64,000 bases of DNA from Alkalimonas mucilaginosa (GCF_036327005.1 NZ_JAUGZK010000010.1:60050-124049), one strand, 5' to 3'; shown: positions 18,501 through 26,570, numbered from the stretch's first letter. Numbers and translations are program-made. The notes: a model not told the origin generated them from the sequence alone.

Positions 18501-18618
18501 GGAAGGCATCGACATTAAGCTGCGGCAAACGCCACAGACTGACAACCAACAGTAAACCAAAGCACAGCAGCACCAGCGCAGGTCGCTGCAAAGCGGCGCA
18601 AAGCCAGGAGTTCCACAT
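15508..18618 (-). CDS. heavy-metal efflux RND transporter, CzcA/CusA family
   Basis: A 1036-residue inner-membrane RND pump, the typical size. An N-terminal membrane helix is followed by NVDAFPDVTPVQVVINTQA, a strong CzcA/CusA signature. Membrane helices 2-6 lie around residues 340-520 and 7-12 in the last 250 residues, with two large periplasmic loops. The helix-4 proton-relay region reads AIGILVDGAVVVVDA: the later acidic residues of the heavy-metal group are there, but the first aspartate of the CzcA-type motif is absent, as in CusA. The metal (Cu/Ag versus Zn/Co/Cd) cannot be fixed. It lies 9 bp downstream of the adaptor gene; no outer-membrane partner is in the window. Confidence 0.93.
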   Translation of the reverse strand: MWNSWLCAALQRPALVLLCFGLLLVVSLWRLPQLNVDAFPDVTPVQVVINTQADGLAAEEVEQFISYPIETAMFGLPDVVDIRSLSRTGLSVVTVVFAEGSDAQLARQLVFQQLERASEQIPAGFGRPEIGPDTSGLGEVFQYVLTASADSGMDAAALRSLNDYLVKLLLMPVAGVTEVLSFGGEVRQYQVQVDPYRLQSYQFTLDDVVSALQSANQNAGGWYLPQGMEQWVVRGYGLVPAGESGLQLLRELPIGWQEDRPIELQMLATVALGAEPRAGAVSMTRRSADGQADSLGEVVAGIVVKHRTANTKATIDALQRQLPRVQQALPAGVRLEVFYDQADLVDQAIRTVSQALLLALLLIVLLQWWLLRHLRAMLLVVITVPVALLLALLVLEQLGMTANLMSLGGLALAIGILVDGAVVVVDALLRRMALAHPQEQSMRALMQQVLRQMAKPVLLASLVVMLAFAPLFALPGVGGQLFQPMAISILLALGAALLCALLLVPALAVVLLKPTSGYRPVRGLRLLQLGYRRLLRRLLRFAYWQAGLVLLLGVAGVVLLTRLGTEFVPELEEGTLNVRVTLAPTASLETALYVAPQLEAMLLEFPEVRYALSKIGAAELGGDPEPVSNIEILVGLTPMATWHNGGDRQQLQQQMQQRLSAFPGLLLNFSQPIATRVDELLAGVQGQLVVRLAGPDLQVLAEQGEQLAALLQQIPGAVDVATEVTQQEMQLLIEPRREQLARYGVTVADLMQLIRQGVAGVTASTVLDGNARYAIAVRLAGPYRQDADALAALPVRRANGQSIRLGELVHIQAVPAPAIIRRDAGQRRLMVQANVRGRDIGSVVQQLEETLSQLQLPAGYSWQLGGQYQLQQQAMQRLQWLIPLSLLAMALLLYASVRSVRQLLLLLTAIPMALFGGVLALWLGHWYLSVPALIGLMMVFGLAVLNGVVLLDAMNQQQGSGMAIKRAVLAGASQRLRPVLLTASTTALGLLPLLLATGVGSEIQRPLAVVVLGGLVSATLLTLLVLPVLNHRFMQR

Positions 18619-18627
18619 GGCAACCTC

Positions 18628-19740
18628 CTAATGCTGGTGCGGGTCAAAGCCCGCCTTTTGCAGCTCGGAAGCCAGGAAAAAAGCGCCTTGCTGTACCAAT
18701 AACTGGCCGGGCGTGATGCCCTGCACCAGATGCCAGCCCCGCTCGCTACGCAGCAACTCCACCGGATATGGCACAAAAAGCTCACGCTCCTGCACAAAAA
18801 CTTGCCAGTGACCATCGGCATCACGACTGAGGGCGGCATCCGGCACCAGCACCCCAGAGACAGCTTCAGCACGCAGCACAATCTCCACAAAGCTACCGGG
18901 ATGCCAGTGCAAGGCCCGATTATCCAGCCGGGCAAACCAGGGCTCGGTCCGGCTATGCAAGTCCAACTGATGTGAGCGGCCAATCAGCTCGGCTTCTGCC
19001 CATTGCTGCTCATAACGCACCAACAGCGTCGCTTTTGCATCAAGTAAGCCGGACTGACTGCTGGTTAACTCGGCCTGCACCCACAAGCTGGACTCATCTG
19101 CCAAGCCCAGCAAGGTACTGCCCGCCGCCAGTTGCTCCCCTGGCAATGCCTGCAACCGGCTGACCACGCCAGACTGCGGCGCCAGCAGTTCAAAACGCCC
19201 CAATGATTCCGGCTGCTGCTGCAATGAAGCAATCTGCGCACTGGTCATGTGCAGAGCCTCCAAATGCGCCCTGGATTGACTGGCCCGGACTTTGGCAATG
19301 AATTGCTCATTGGCACTGATGCTGTCGGCAGTAAGTTCAGCCAGACGTTGCCATTGACGCATCGCATCCAGATACTCTGCCTGCACATCAGCCAGCCGGG
19401 TGCCGCCCAGGGTTAACAGTGGCTGGCCGGCTTCCACCCATTGGCCGGGCCGGACATGCCGTTTCAGCACTTGCAGCTCAAAAGGGGTTGTCAGCAATTG
19501 GCTTTGCTCTGGATCGGCGATAAGGGTTGCCGTTGCCAGTTGTGTTGGCCAAAACTCGCTGATGCTGGCAGGCTGCACCAGGATCCCGGCCAACTGTTGT
19601 TGCTGCAAAGTAAGCTGCAACTCATGAGACTGGTGGCTGTGCTCCTGGCTGGCCGTCACTTTTGGATGACCGGCCAGCGGAAATGCTGTCCATAGCAGCT
19701 GCGCAGCCAAAACGGCCACGCGAATGGAATAAATACGCAT
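18628..19740 (-). CDS. periplasmic adaptor of the metal RND pump
   Basis: A 370-residue membrane-fusion protein of the CzcB/CusB type. A signal peptide (VAVLAAQLLWTAFPLAG) is followed by a histidine-containing stretch (HSHQSHE), then a barrel-sandwich hybrid domain split in two halves (VLKRHVRPGQWVEAGQPLLTL and FELLAPQSGVVSRLQALPGEQL) flanking an alpha-helical hairpin. A beta-barrel and membrane-proximal domain follow (GVLVPDAALSRDADGHWQVFV). It links the inner-membrane pump to an outer-membrane channel and may bind metal. The absence of a CzcC/CusC gene beside it means a TolC-like protein elsewhere must serve. Confidence 0.88.
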   Translation of the reverse strand: MRIYSIRVAVLAAQLLWTAFPLAGHPKVTASQEHSHQSHELQLTLQQQQLAGILVQPASISEFWPTQLATATLIADPEQSQLLTTPFELQVLKRHVRPGQWVEAGQPLLTLGGTRLADVQAEYLDAMRQWQRLAELTADSISANEQFIAKVRASQSRAHLEALHMTSAQIASLQQQPESLGRFELLAPQSGVVSRLQALPGEQLAAGSTLLGLADESSLWVQAELTSSQSGLLDAKATLLVRYEQQWAEAELIGRSHQLDLHSRTEPWFARLDNRALHWHPGSFVEIVLRAEAVSGVLVPDAALSRDADGHWQVFVQERELFVPYPVELLRSERGWHLVQGITPGQLLVQQGAFFLASELQKAGFDPHQH

Positions 19741-19803
19741 AGAAACTCCTGAAAAAATACCGGGGTGCAGCCAGCTTCGCGGCCTGCTGCAGTTTAAGTG
19801 ATA

Positions 19804-20205
19804 TCAGGAGAGAAAAATGGGAGGGCGTAAATGCAAGGCAGATTGCGGCGGATAATACCAGAGCCGGTAATGACTATGGCCAAAGCTTGCGCTAACAGCA
19901 GATACACGAGGCAACCAGAACAAGGGCACCTGGCCACTGTGACAGTGACAATCCAGGCAAAGTTCGTCGCTCTCAGGCACCTGACTATCCGCCTGGAAGC
20001 GGCTTTCGGCCAGCCCGCTATCGCCAAGCGACAGATGCAGGTGATGACCAGTGCTGTCGCTCAACTCAGAAAAATGCCATGGATGCGCGCCAACCTGACC
20101 GGACAATGCTTGCCATAAAAAACAGCACAGCACCAGGGCGCTGATACGGACAGCACTTAAGCGGATACTACTCAAATGGGCACTACTGACACGGATAGCT
20201 CGCAA
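19804..20205 (-). CDS. small Cys/His-rich exported protein (CzcI-like position)
   Basis: About 133 residues. After an Arg/Ser-rich start and a hydrophobic segment (ALVLCCFLWQALSGQVGA), the predicted mature part begins HPWHFSEL. It contains HHLHL, a CLDCHCHSG cluster and HSH, and ends in LHLRPPIFLS. Small proteins with this layout stand upstream of CzcB-type adaptors and are proposed to bind or sense metal in the periplasm (CzcI/DUF2946-like); homology is only suggested. No ATG is present: the likely start is a TTG at 20205 without a clear ribosome site, so the N-terminus is uncertain. The 5' DNA has imperfect repeats of a TATCCG/GTCAG-like unit encoding IRVSSA/IRLSAV. Confidence 0.55.
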   Translation of the reverse strand: MRAIRVSSAHLSSIRLSAVRISALVLCCFLWQALSGQVGAHPWHFSELSDSTGHHLHLSLGDSGLAESRFQADSQVPESDELCLDCHCHSGQVPLFWLPRVSAVSASFGHSHYRLWYYPPQSALHLRPPIFLS

Positions 20206-20322
20206 ACTAAAGGCCGAATGAGATCTGAGGTGAACATGAGTAGCAGTATACAGGCTGGTGTTGGTCCAGAGTCAAGGATTTTCGTGAAACAACTCCATGA
20301 CCGTTGTAACGGAAGTGCTTGA

Positions 20323-21216
20323 TTATATTAGTGCCAGTCGATACCAGCTTTGAGCACTGTGGCGGCTTAATTGCTGCCAATCGGCCAGGCTTAATCCAAG
20401 CGCCTGGCCGCTGTCAAAATAACGCTGCCACAACTGTTGGTAACTGCCCTGCCATAAACAGAGCGGAAAATTACTGGCCAGCATCAGGCGATCTGTTGGT
20501 AGTAGCTCCAGAGCGGCGGCCAGCACCCGCTGAAACCAACGGCTATCAAAGGAGCTCGTTACCCCGGCCTGCTGCATTTCCCAGCCGGAGAGTTTCATCG
20601 CCATAGTCGGGTATTGGCCAAGCTGCTGCAGTGCCAGTTGCCAGTCACTGAACCGCTCTGACGTGACCAGCCCGGCATGATTGAGCACCAGTTGCAGCTT
20701 CGGCTGTTTCACTGCCAGTTCAGCAAGGCGCTGCCAGTTGCTGGCTTTACTGAGATCGCACTGCACTTCAAGCAGCAGTTGATGCTGCGCCAGCCAAGCA
20801 GCAATGGTCTCAAGTTCAGGCCGCTGCAACACAGCCTCATCCTCCCCTTCAAAGATATGACGTACCCCGGCAGGATGATAGGGCAGTAATGCCTGTAGCT
20901 TCCGCTCTACCTCACCAATCGGCGCGGCGCAATCCAAAAATGCCACGCTGCGATACGCAAAGGGCCAATGCTGCTGGCTTAACCAGAAAAGCTCCTGCTC
21001 TGGTTGCTGATTATTAAAACCTGCTTCAATGTGAACAACCCCCAGCAAGCGAAACGGCGACTGCAACGCTAAGTCTGCCGGCAGAAAATCCTGCTGCAGC
21101 ACCACTTTTTTGGGCCAGTGAGGTGGATTATTTGGGCGCAGCCAGTGGTAATGACCAGCGCTTAATTGCCAGACATGCAGATGTGGATCGATGATACCAA
21201 TGCATTGCTCACTCAT
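20323..21216 (-). CDS. amidohydrolase family 2 protein, lactonase-like (COG3618)
   Basis: A 297-residue TIM-barrel amidohydrolase. The HxH metal motif is in IIDPHLHVWQ at the start; GVVHIEAG, FEGEDEA, VLNHAGL and MLASNFPLC follow in the order seen in the L-fuconolactonase/2-pyrone-dicarboxylate lactonase group. The usual last-strand aspartate (SDWP) reads SNFP here, as in a subset of the family, so catalysis may differ. A likely job is opening a sugar-acid lactone. The ATG overlaps the SDR stop codon by 4 bp (ATGA), implying translational coupling and a shared pathway. Confidence 0.82.
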   Translation of the reverse strand: MSEQCIGIIDPHLHVWQLSAGHYHWLRPNNPPHWPKKVVLQQDFLPADLALQSPFRLLGVVHIEAGFNNQQPEQELFWLSQQHWPFAYRSVAFLDCAAPIGEVERKLQALLPYHPAGVRHIFEGEDEAVLQRPELETIAAWLAQHQLLLEVQCDLSKASNWQRLAELAVKQPKLQLVLNHAGLVTSERFSDWQLALQQLGQYPTMAMKLSGWEMQQAGVTSSFDSRWFQRVLAAALELLPTDRLMLASNFPLCLWQGSYQQLWQRYFDSGQALGLSLADWQQLSRHSAQSWYRLALI

Positions 21217-21956
21217 TGCGCGGTATAACCACCATCAATTAGCTGCAAACTGCCGGTGATAAAGGCGGCCTCCGGGCTGGCCAGAAATGCCACCAGTGCT
21301 GCCACTTCCTCGGGTTTTCCCAAACGGCCAAGAGGCTGCTCAGCTGCTTCTTCGCGGTGCACCTCCGCGGTATCACGACCACTTTGTGCGCAATAGCGGG
21401 CTATGGCCTGCTGGTACAAGGGCGTATCAATGGTGCCGGGACAGATGGCATTGCAGCGAATATTAAAGCTGGCGTAATCAAGCGCGGTGGTGCGTGCCAT
21501 CGACGCCAGTGCGGCCTTGGTCAGGTTGTAGGCAAAGGAGTTGCGTTTACCAATGACCGCTTGATCTGAGGCCATCAGCAGAATAACGCCATCACGCTGC
21601 GACTTCATCAGCGGCAAAACCGCCTGCACCGCAGCAAAGGCCCCTTTCACATTGAGCGCAAACAGCTCATCCAACATCGCCTCTGAAGTGTGCTCAATAT
21701 CGGCCGACAGATGCCGGCCAGCATTGGACACCAGCACATCAATACGGCCGTATCTAGCTTTTATTTGACCGATCGCCTGCTGCACCGCTGCTACATTACT
21801 GACATCGCAAGCCAGATAGACACCTTCAGGGCCCGACTGAATATCCAGATTAATCACCTGATAGCCTTGCTGCAGCAACTTTGCCACCACAGCCGCCCCT
21901 ATGCCGGCACTGCCACCGGTGACCACGGCAACCGGCTTTGAACCCTTGTTTTGCAT
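21213..21956 (-). CDS. short-chain dehydrogenase/reductase
   Basis: A classical SDR of 247 residues starting MQNKGSKP. The cofactor motif is TGGSAGIG, the structural NAG is in LVSNAGRH, and the catalytic set is the serine in LLMASDQAV with Tyr and Lys in AYNLTKAAL. The C-terminal GSLQLIDGGYTAQ is typical. An aspartate after the second strand (NLDIQ) suggests NAD+ rather than NADP+. Together with the coupled lactonase-like amidohydrolase it could oxidise an aldose to a lactone. The chosen start fits the family N-terminus; in-frame starts up to 57 bases upstream exist and the ribosome site is weak. Confidence 0.85.
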   Translation of the reverse strand: MQNKGSKPVAVVTGGSAGIGAAVVAKLLQQGYQVINLDIQSGPEGVYLACDVSNVAAVQQAIGQIKARYGRIDVLVSNAGRHLSADIEHTSEAMLDELFALNVKGAFAAVQAVLPLMKSQRDGVILLMASDQAVIGKRNSFAYNLTKAALASMARTTALDYASFNIRCNAICPGTIDTPLYQQAIARYCAQSGRDTAEVHREEAAEQPLGRLGKPEEVAALVAFLASPEAAFITGSLQLIDGGYTAQ

Positions 21957-22095
21957 GCTTACAAACCCCATAGGCCCATGGCCTGATCCAATCATTAAAA
22001 CTCGTTGTATCATAACAGCTTTAGTCAGTCGCGGCTTGAGACTTCTGGCCGGGCTGTTACACTAAGACTCGTTTTCAATGCTCTAAGGATACCCT

Positions 22096-22560
22096 ATGCA
22101 AACCCTGACTGCCGGACAAAGCGCACCTGATTTTACCTTGCAAGACCAAAACGGCCAAAGCGTCAGCCTGGCTGATTTTCGCGGCAAGAAAGTGCTGGTC
22201 TACTTTTACCCACGCGCGTCAACGCCTGGTTGTACCGTGCAGGCTTGTGGCCTACGTGATAGCAAAGCCGAGCTGGAGAAGCTGGGGGTTGTGGTGCTGG
22301 GTTTAAGCCCGGATACCCCGAAAAAATTGCTGAACTTCGCCACGAAACAGGAACTTAATTTTACCCTGCTGGCGGATGAAGATCACAGCGTGGCTGACGC
22401 CTTTGGTGTCTGGGGGCCAAAAAAGTTTATGGGCCGCGTCAGCGATGGTATTCATCGCACCAGTTTCCTGATTGATGAGCAAGGCACCATTGCCCATGTG
22501 TTCGATACCTTCAAGACCAAAGACCATCACCAGTTGGTGCTGGATTATTTAAGCCAATAA
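22096..22560 (+). CDS. bcp: thioredoxin-dependent peroxiredoxin Bcp
   Basis: A 154-residue peroxiredoxin closely like E. coli BCP. The peroxidatic cysteine C46 and the resolving cysteine C51 lie in TPGCTVQACGLRDS; FGVWGPKKFMGR and GIHRTSFLID follow as in E. coli. It reduces peroxides in the cytoplasm with electrons from thioredoxin. In related genomes bcp follows gcvR directly; here 9.6 kb of accessory genes intervene, while the genes on its other side remain in the ancestral order apart from an added aldose dehydrogenase. Confidence 0.96.
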   Translation: MQTLTAGQSAPDFTLQDQNGQSVSLADFRGKKVLVYFYPRASTPGCTVQACGLRDSKAELEKLGVVVLGLSPDTPKKLLNFATKQELNFTLLADEDHSVADAFGVWGPKKFMGRVSDGIHRTSFLIDEQGTIAHVFDTFKTKDHHQLVLDYLSQ

Positions 22561-22660
22561 GCCATTTGCCCTGCCAGCTCTTGCTTTGATCGGATCCGAC
22601 ATGCAAGAGCCGTGGCTTTGTGCATACTAAATAACATACTCATCGTTGCATGGAGGTTTT

Positions 22661-23785
22661 ATGCACTTGCTCCCAAAGCTATCGCTCACTGCTACAGCCA
22701 TCTTGTTGGCAAGCCTGGTTCAGACACAAAGCCAAGCCCAAACCATTGACACCGAGCATGGCCCAATCCAACTGAATACCATCGCCGAAGGGCTGCAACA
22801 CCCCTGGGGCATGACTTTTTTACCAGATGGCCGCATGCTGGTGACAGAGCGCACCGCCAATCTTCGCTATGTCAGCATGGATGGCAGCATCAGCGAGCCC
22901 ATCGCTGGCCTGCCGGACATTCTGGTCGATGGCCAGGGTGGTTTACTCGACGTGGCGTTGCATCCGGAGTTTGCCAGTAATCAATGGGTTTATATCAGCT
23001 ACAACGAGCCCACCCCGGAAGGTAGCAGCACCGCCGTTGCCAGAGCTCGCCTGAACGGGATGCAGCTGGAGCAACTGGAGGTCATTTTCAGTGCCCAGCC
23101 CAAGATGCGTAGTCGCCATCACTTTGGCAGCCGACTGGTGTTTACCGACGATGGCTATCTCTTTGTTACCCTGGGCGATCGCGGCTCACGCCGACACGAT
23201 GCGCAAACGCTGGATACCCATCATGGTAAAGTGGTTCGTTTGTATCCGGATGGCACTATTCCACAAAGCAATCCTTTTGTTGGCCGCGATGGGCTGGATG
23301 ACATCTGGTCCTATGGCCACCGCAATATTCAAGGCGCCGATTTGCACCCACAAACCCGGCAGCTCTGGACCCACGAACATGGTCCTCAGGGCGGCGATGA
23401 ATTGAACTTAACCGAGGCCGCTAAAAACTATGGCTGGCCCACCATCACCTATGGCGAAGAATACGGTGGCGGCCATATTGGCCCAACAGCAAAAGAAGGC
23501 ATGGAGCAACCGGTGCACCAATGGACGCCGTCCATAGCGCCAAGCGGCATGGTGTTTTATACCGGTGAGCTGTTCAATGACTGGCAAGGCAATGCCCTGG
23601 TGGGCGCACTGCGTTATCAGTTGATCGCACGCTTAGTGATGGATGGTAATACCGTGACCCACGAAGAGCGCATCGATATTGGTATGCGGGTACGGGATGT
23701 GCGCCAGGGCCCGGACGGTGCCGTCTATCTGCTGACCGACGAGCCCAATGGTAAGGTGCTGCAGTTAAAGCCTGCCTCTGAGTAA
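22661..23785 (+). CDS. PQQ-dependent soluble aldose sugar dehydrogenase (YliI-like)
   Basis: 374 residues. A signal peptide (LSLTATAILLASLVQTQSQA) leads into a six-bladed beta-propeller of the glucose/sorbosone dehydrogenase family. Landmarks are LQHPWGMTFLPDGRMLVTER, GGLLDVALHPEF, RVYI-like YISYNEP, and HEHGPQGGDELNL. These match E. coli YliI (Asd), which oxidises aldoses in the periplasm with PQQ and calcium. The start at 22661 is set by GGAGG 4 bases upstream; a start 15 bases earlier is less likely. The gene stands between bcp and perM, where E. coli has none, and ends at a strong terminator. Confidence 0.9.
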   Translation: MHLLPKLSLTATAILLASLVQTQSQAQTIDTEHGPIQLNTIAEGLQHPWGMTFLPDGRMLVTERTANLRYVSMDGSISEPIAGLPDILVDGQGGLLDVALHPEFASNQWVYISYNEPTPEGSSTAVARARLNGMQLEQLEVIFSAQPKMRSRHHFGSRLVFTDDGYLFVTLGDRGSRRHDAQTLDTHHGKVVRLYPDGTIPQSNPFVGRDGLDDIWSYGHRNIQGADLHPQTRQLWTHEHGPQGGDELNLTEAAKNYGWPTITYGEEYGGGHIGPTAKEGMEQPVHQWTPSIAPSGMVFYTGELFNDWQGNALVGALRYQLIARLVMDGNTVTHEERIDIGMRVRDVRQGPDGAVYLLTDEPNGKVLQLKPASE

Positions 23786-23808
23786 CGGTTAGAAAAACGC
23801 GAAATCGG

Positions 23809-23839
23809 GCAAAGGGCTGTTGCAGCCCTTTGCTTTTTT
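23809..23839 (+). terminator. strong rho-independent terminator
   Basis: A perfect 11-bp stem (GCAAAGGGCTG / CAGCCCTTTGC), a TTG loop and TTTTTT. It terminates the aldose dehydrogenase gene. Its T-run overlaps the last codon of the convergent perM gene. Confidence 0.93.
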
Positions 23840-24911
23840 ACTCGGCTGCTTCCATCGCAGGCTGCACCCGGGCCGCCCAGGCCGTGATGGTTGCCTTGAC
23901 CAAAGACGCCAACGGAATCGCAAAGAAAATTCCCCAGAAGCCAAACATACCGCCAAAAAACAGCACAGCGACAATGATGTAGACGGGGTGTAAATCAATA
24001 ACCTCGGAAAACAACACCGGCACCAGCAAGTTACCATCCAGCGCCTGAATCACCCCATAAGCCAGCATCAGATAACCAAACTGCGGACTAAAACCCCATT
24101 GAAAAAGAGCCACTAAAGCAATCGGAAGTGTTACTACAGCAGCACCGATGTAGGGGATCAACACTGAAAAGCCGACCAGCACACCAAGCAATAAAGGATA
24201 ATTTAAGCCAAACAGAGCAAAAACTGCATAACTGACCGCTCCGACAATTATGATTTCCAGAATTTTGCCCCGGATGTAATTCATGATCTGAAAGTTCATT
24301 TCCTGCCAGACCTGACTGATCAATTTACGCTCTGTTGGCAGCAAGGCCGAGAAGCGCTCAATCAGCAGATTTTTGTCTTTCAACATAAAGAACACCAGCA
24401 GCGGCACCAGAATCAGGTAAATCATCAAAGCCACTAAATCGACAATGGATGCCAGTGACAGCGACAACATATCCCGGCCAAAGGCCATAAGCCGCTCATC
24501 GACTGACTGCATAAAGATATTTACCTGCTCGGTACTGACCACGCCAGGAAAGGCCTCAGGCAGCTCCAGCAAATATTGCCTGCCCTGCTCGATCATTTGT
24601 GGCATATCACGAAGCAAGGTACGCCCCTGATGCCAAAATAGCGGCATGGTCCACATCAGTATCATGGTGCTCAGACCAATAAAGGTAGAGACCACCAGGC
24701 TGGTGCTGATAGTTCGGGATAAGCCAAGCCGGGTTAGCCGCGCTACCGGCCACTCCAGTAAGTAGGCAAAAGCGATGGCCACCAGCAAAGGTGCCAGAAT
24801 ACGCCCCAGCCAGTAAATGGATAAAAACCCCAGTAGCAGCATTAAAAACAGCACCACAACCTGAGGATCAGAAAACTTGTGGTGGTACCAATTTTTCAGC
24901 CAGGACAACAT
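23838..24911 (-). CDS. perM: AI-2E family transporter (PerM)
   Basis: A 357-residue inner-membrane protein with about eight hydrophobic segments, two at the start (VVLFLMLLLGFLSIYWLGRI and APLLVAIAFAYLLEWPVARL) and several at the C-terminus (YIIVAVLFFGGMFGFWGIFF). It matches the AI-2E/UPF0118 family, whose members include TqsA (autoinducer-2 export) and Na+/H+ antiporters; the actual substrate of PerM is unsettled. Its place between bcp and bepA is the conserved one. It is divergent from bepA. Confidence 0.9.
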   Translation of the reverse strand: MLSWLKNWYHHKFSDPQVVVLFLMLLLGFLSIYWLGRILAPLLVAIAFAYLLEWPVARLTRLGLSRTISTSLVVSTFIGLSTMILMWTMPLFWHQGRTLLRDMPQMIEQGRQYLLELPEAFPGVVSTEQVNIFMQSVDERLMAFGRDMLSLSLASIVDLVALMIYLILVPLLVFFMLKDKNLLIERFSALLPTERKLISQVWQEMNFQIMNYIRGKILEIIIVGAVSYAVFALFGLNYPLLLGVLVGFSVLIPYIGAAVVTLPIALVALFQWGFSPQFGYLMLAYGVIQALDGNLLVPVLFSEVIDLHPVYIIVAVLFFGGMFGFWGIFFAIPLASLVKATITAWAARVQPAMEAAE

Positions 24912-25097
24912 CGCAATGGGCTCCTTATCAACTTGCCTTGAGCAGAAGATACAGCAAACGCCTGAATCTGTCAGTTTTCTATGGTAGATTACCCGATATC
25001 CATGACAAGATAATTGCTGATTTCGCTTTGAACTTCAAAACAATTTCGCTGCCTAAAACGGCGATAGGTTTCCCGGACGGAATAGGCTGTACCCTGA

Positions 25098-26570
25098 ATG
25101 ATATCGAATACCCATAGTGCCCACTTAATTTTTTCAACGCGATTGAAATCGGCCTGTCTCTGGTTGCTGTTGAGTTGTTTCTCGCTCAGCGCCTATGCCA
25201 GCTCGAACTTACCCGACCTGGGCGGTACTGCCATGTCCACACTCACCCCAGAGAAAGAGAAGGTATTGGGTGATGTATTGATGCGCCAAGCCAAAGGCTC
25301 CTTGCCCATGGTGTTCGATCCCTTGCTGGATGAATACATTAATGCGCTAGGCAACCGCTTGGTGGCAAATGCCAACGATGTCCGCTTTCCATTTCGCTTT
25401 TACTGGGTGGATAATCGCAACATCAATGCTTTTGCCACCCTTGGTGGGCATGTAGCGTCCCACACGGGAACCCTGGCCATTTCGGACAGTGAAAGTGAAT
25501 TTGCCTCTGTGATGGCTCACGAGATAGCACACGTCACCCAACGACACATTGCCCGCTTTGTGGAAGCTCAAAGCCAGCGGGCACCTTTAACACTTGCCGG
25601 ACTGCTGGGAGCCATAGTGCTGGCCACAGTCAACCCTGAAGCAGGGATGGCAGCCATGATAGCGACCCAAGGTGCCAGCCAGCAAGCATCCATCAATTTC
25701 ACCCGCAGCAATGAGCAAGAAGCGGATCGCGTTGGTATGCAAATCCTGGCCGATGCAGGTTTTGACCCCCATGCTGTGCCAGAGTTTTTCCGTAAACTCA
25801 GCGAGCGCAGCCGCTTTATGAATCAACAGTTGGCTTTTTTGCAAACACACCCGCTATCGCAGGCACGGGTAAGTGATACCCGATTACGGGCCGAACGATT
25901 CCCCAAACGCTTTGTACCAGACAGTCAGGACTACACCTTAGCCAAAGCCAGGGTGTTGGCGCGCTACCAACATAAAAATGAAGATGTGGTCGCCATTTTC
26001 CAGCAACGGTTACGCCAGCCAGGGGGCAATACCAAAGCAAATCAATACGGTCTGGCCATTGCCTACCTGGACAGCAATAACTATACCGAAGCGGAAACGC
26101 TGATCCTGGAGTTGCTGGAAAAAGATGAATACAATCTGTATTACCTGGATGTCTATACCGATGTGTTGCTGGGGCAAAACCGCGCGACTGAGGCACTGGA
26201 AATGCTGGAGCATCATTACCGGATCCGCCCAAACAACCAGGTCGTCACGCTCAATTACGCCAATGCGGCTATTAAAGCCGGTGGCAACCGGCTGGCGATT
26301 CATTTGCTCAAGGATATGCTGCATTACAAAGAGGATAATATTCTGGCCTATGATTTAATTGCCAAGGCGTACCAGAATCTGGAAGACTATGCCCGCTTTT
26401 ACGAAGCCCGCTCAGATTTTCACTACCAATTGGCCAATTACCCCAGAGCTATTGATGACTTGCAAGAGGCGCTCAACCATTTATCCAGCAGCGATAAATT
26501 GGAAAACCGCCGCCTGGAAGCCAAAAGGCGGCAGATGCAAGCCGAATTTGATCGCTTGCGCCGCATGTAA
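25098..26570 (+). CDS. bepA: beta-barrel assembly-enhancing protease
   Basis: A 490-residue periplasmic M48 metallopeptidase. After a signal peptide (LWLLLSCFSLSAYA), the zinc site HEIAH is at residues 141-145 and the third ligand lies in NEQEADRVG. A C-terminal TPR region (about 300-480) follows. BepA degrades stalled LptD or assists its maturation and works with the Bam complex, so it is a functional relative of bamC at 9.8 kb. The length agrees with E. coli BepA (487). The upstream 186-bp divergent region with perM may carry promoters for both; no strong consensus was recognised. Confidence 0.94.
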   Translation: MISNTHSAHLIFSTRLKSACLWLLLSCFSLSAYASSNLPDLGGTAMSTLTPEKEKVLGDVLMRQAKGSLPMVFDPLLDEYINALGNRLVANANDVRFPFRFYWVDNRNINAFATLGGHVASHTGTLAISDSESEFASVMAHEIAHVTQRHIARFVEAQSQRAPLTLAGLLGAIVLATVNPEAGMAAMIATQGASQQASINFTRSNEQEADRVGMQILADAGFDPHAVPEFFRKLSERSRFMNQQLAFLQTHPLSQARVSDTRLRAERFPKRFVPDSQDYTLAKARVLARYQHKNEDVVAIFQQRLRQPGGNTKANQYGLAIAYLDSNNYTEAETLILELLEKDEYNLYYLDVYTDVLLGQNRATEALEMLEHHYRIRPNNQVVTLNYANAAIKAGGNRLAIHLLKDMLHYKEDNILAYDLIAKAYQNLEDYARFYEARSDFHYQLANYPRAIDDLQEALNHLSSSDKLENRRLEAKRRQMQAEFDRLRRM

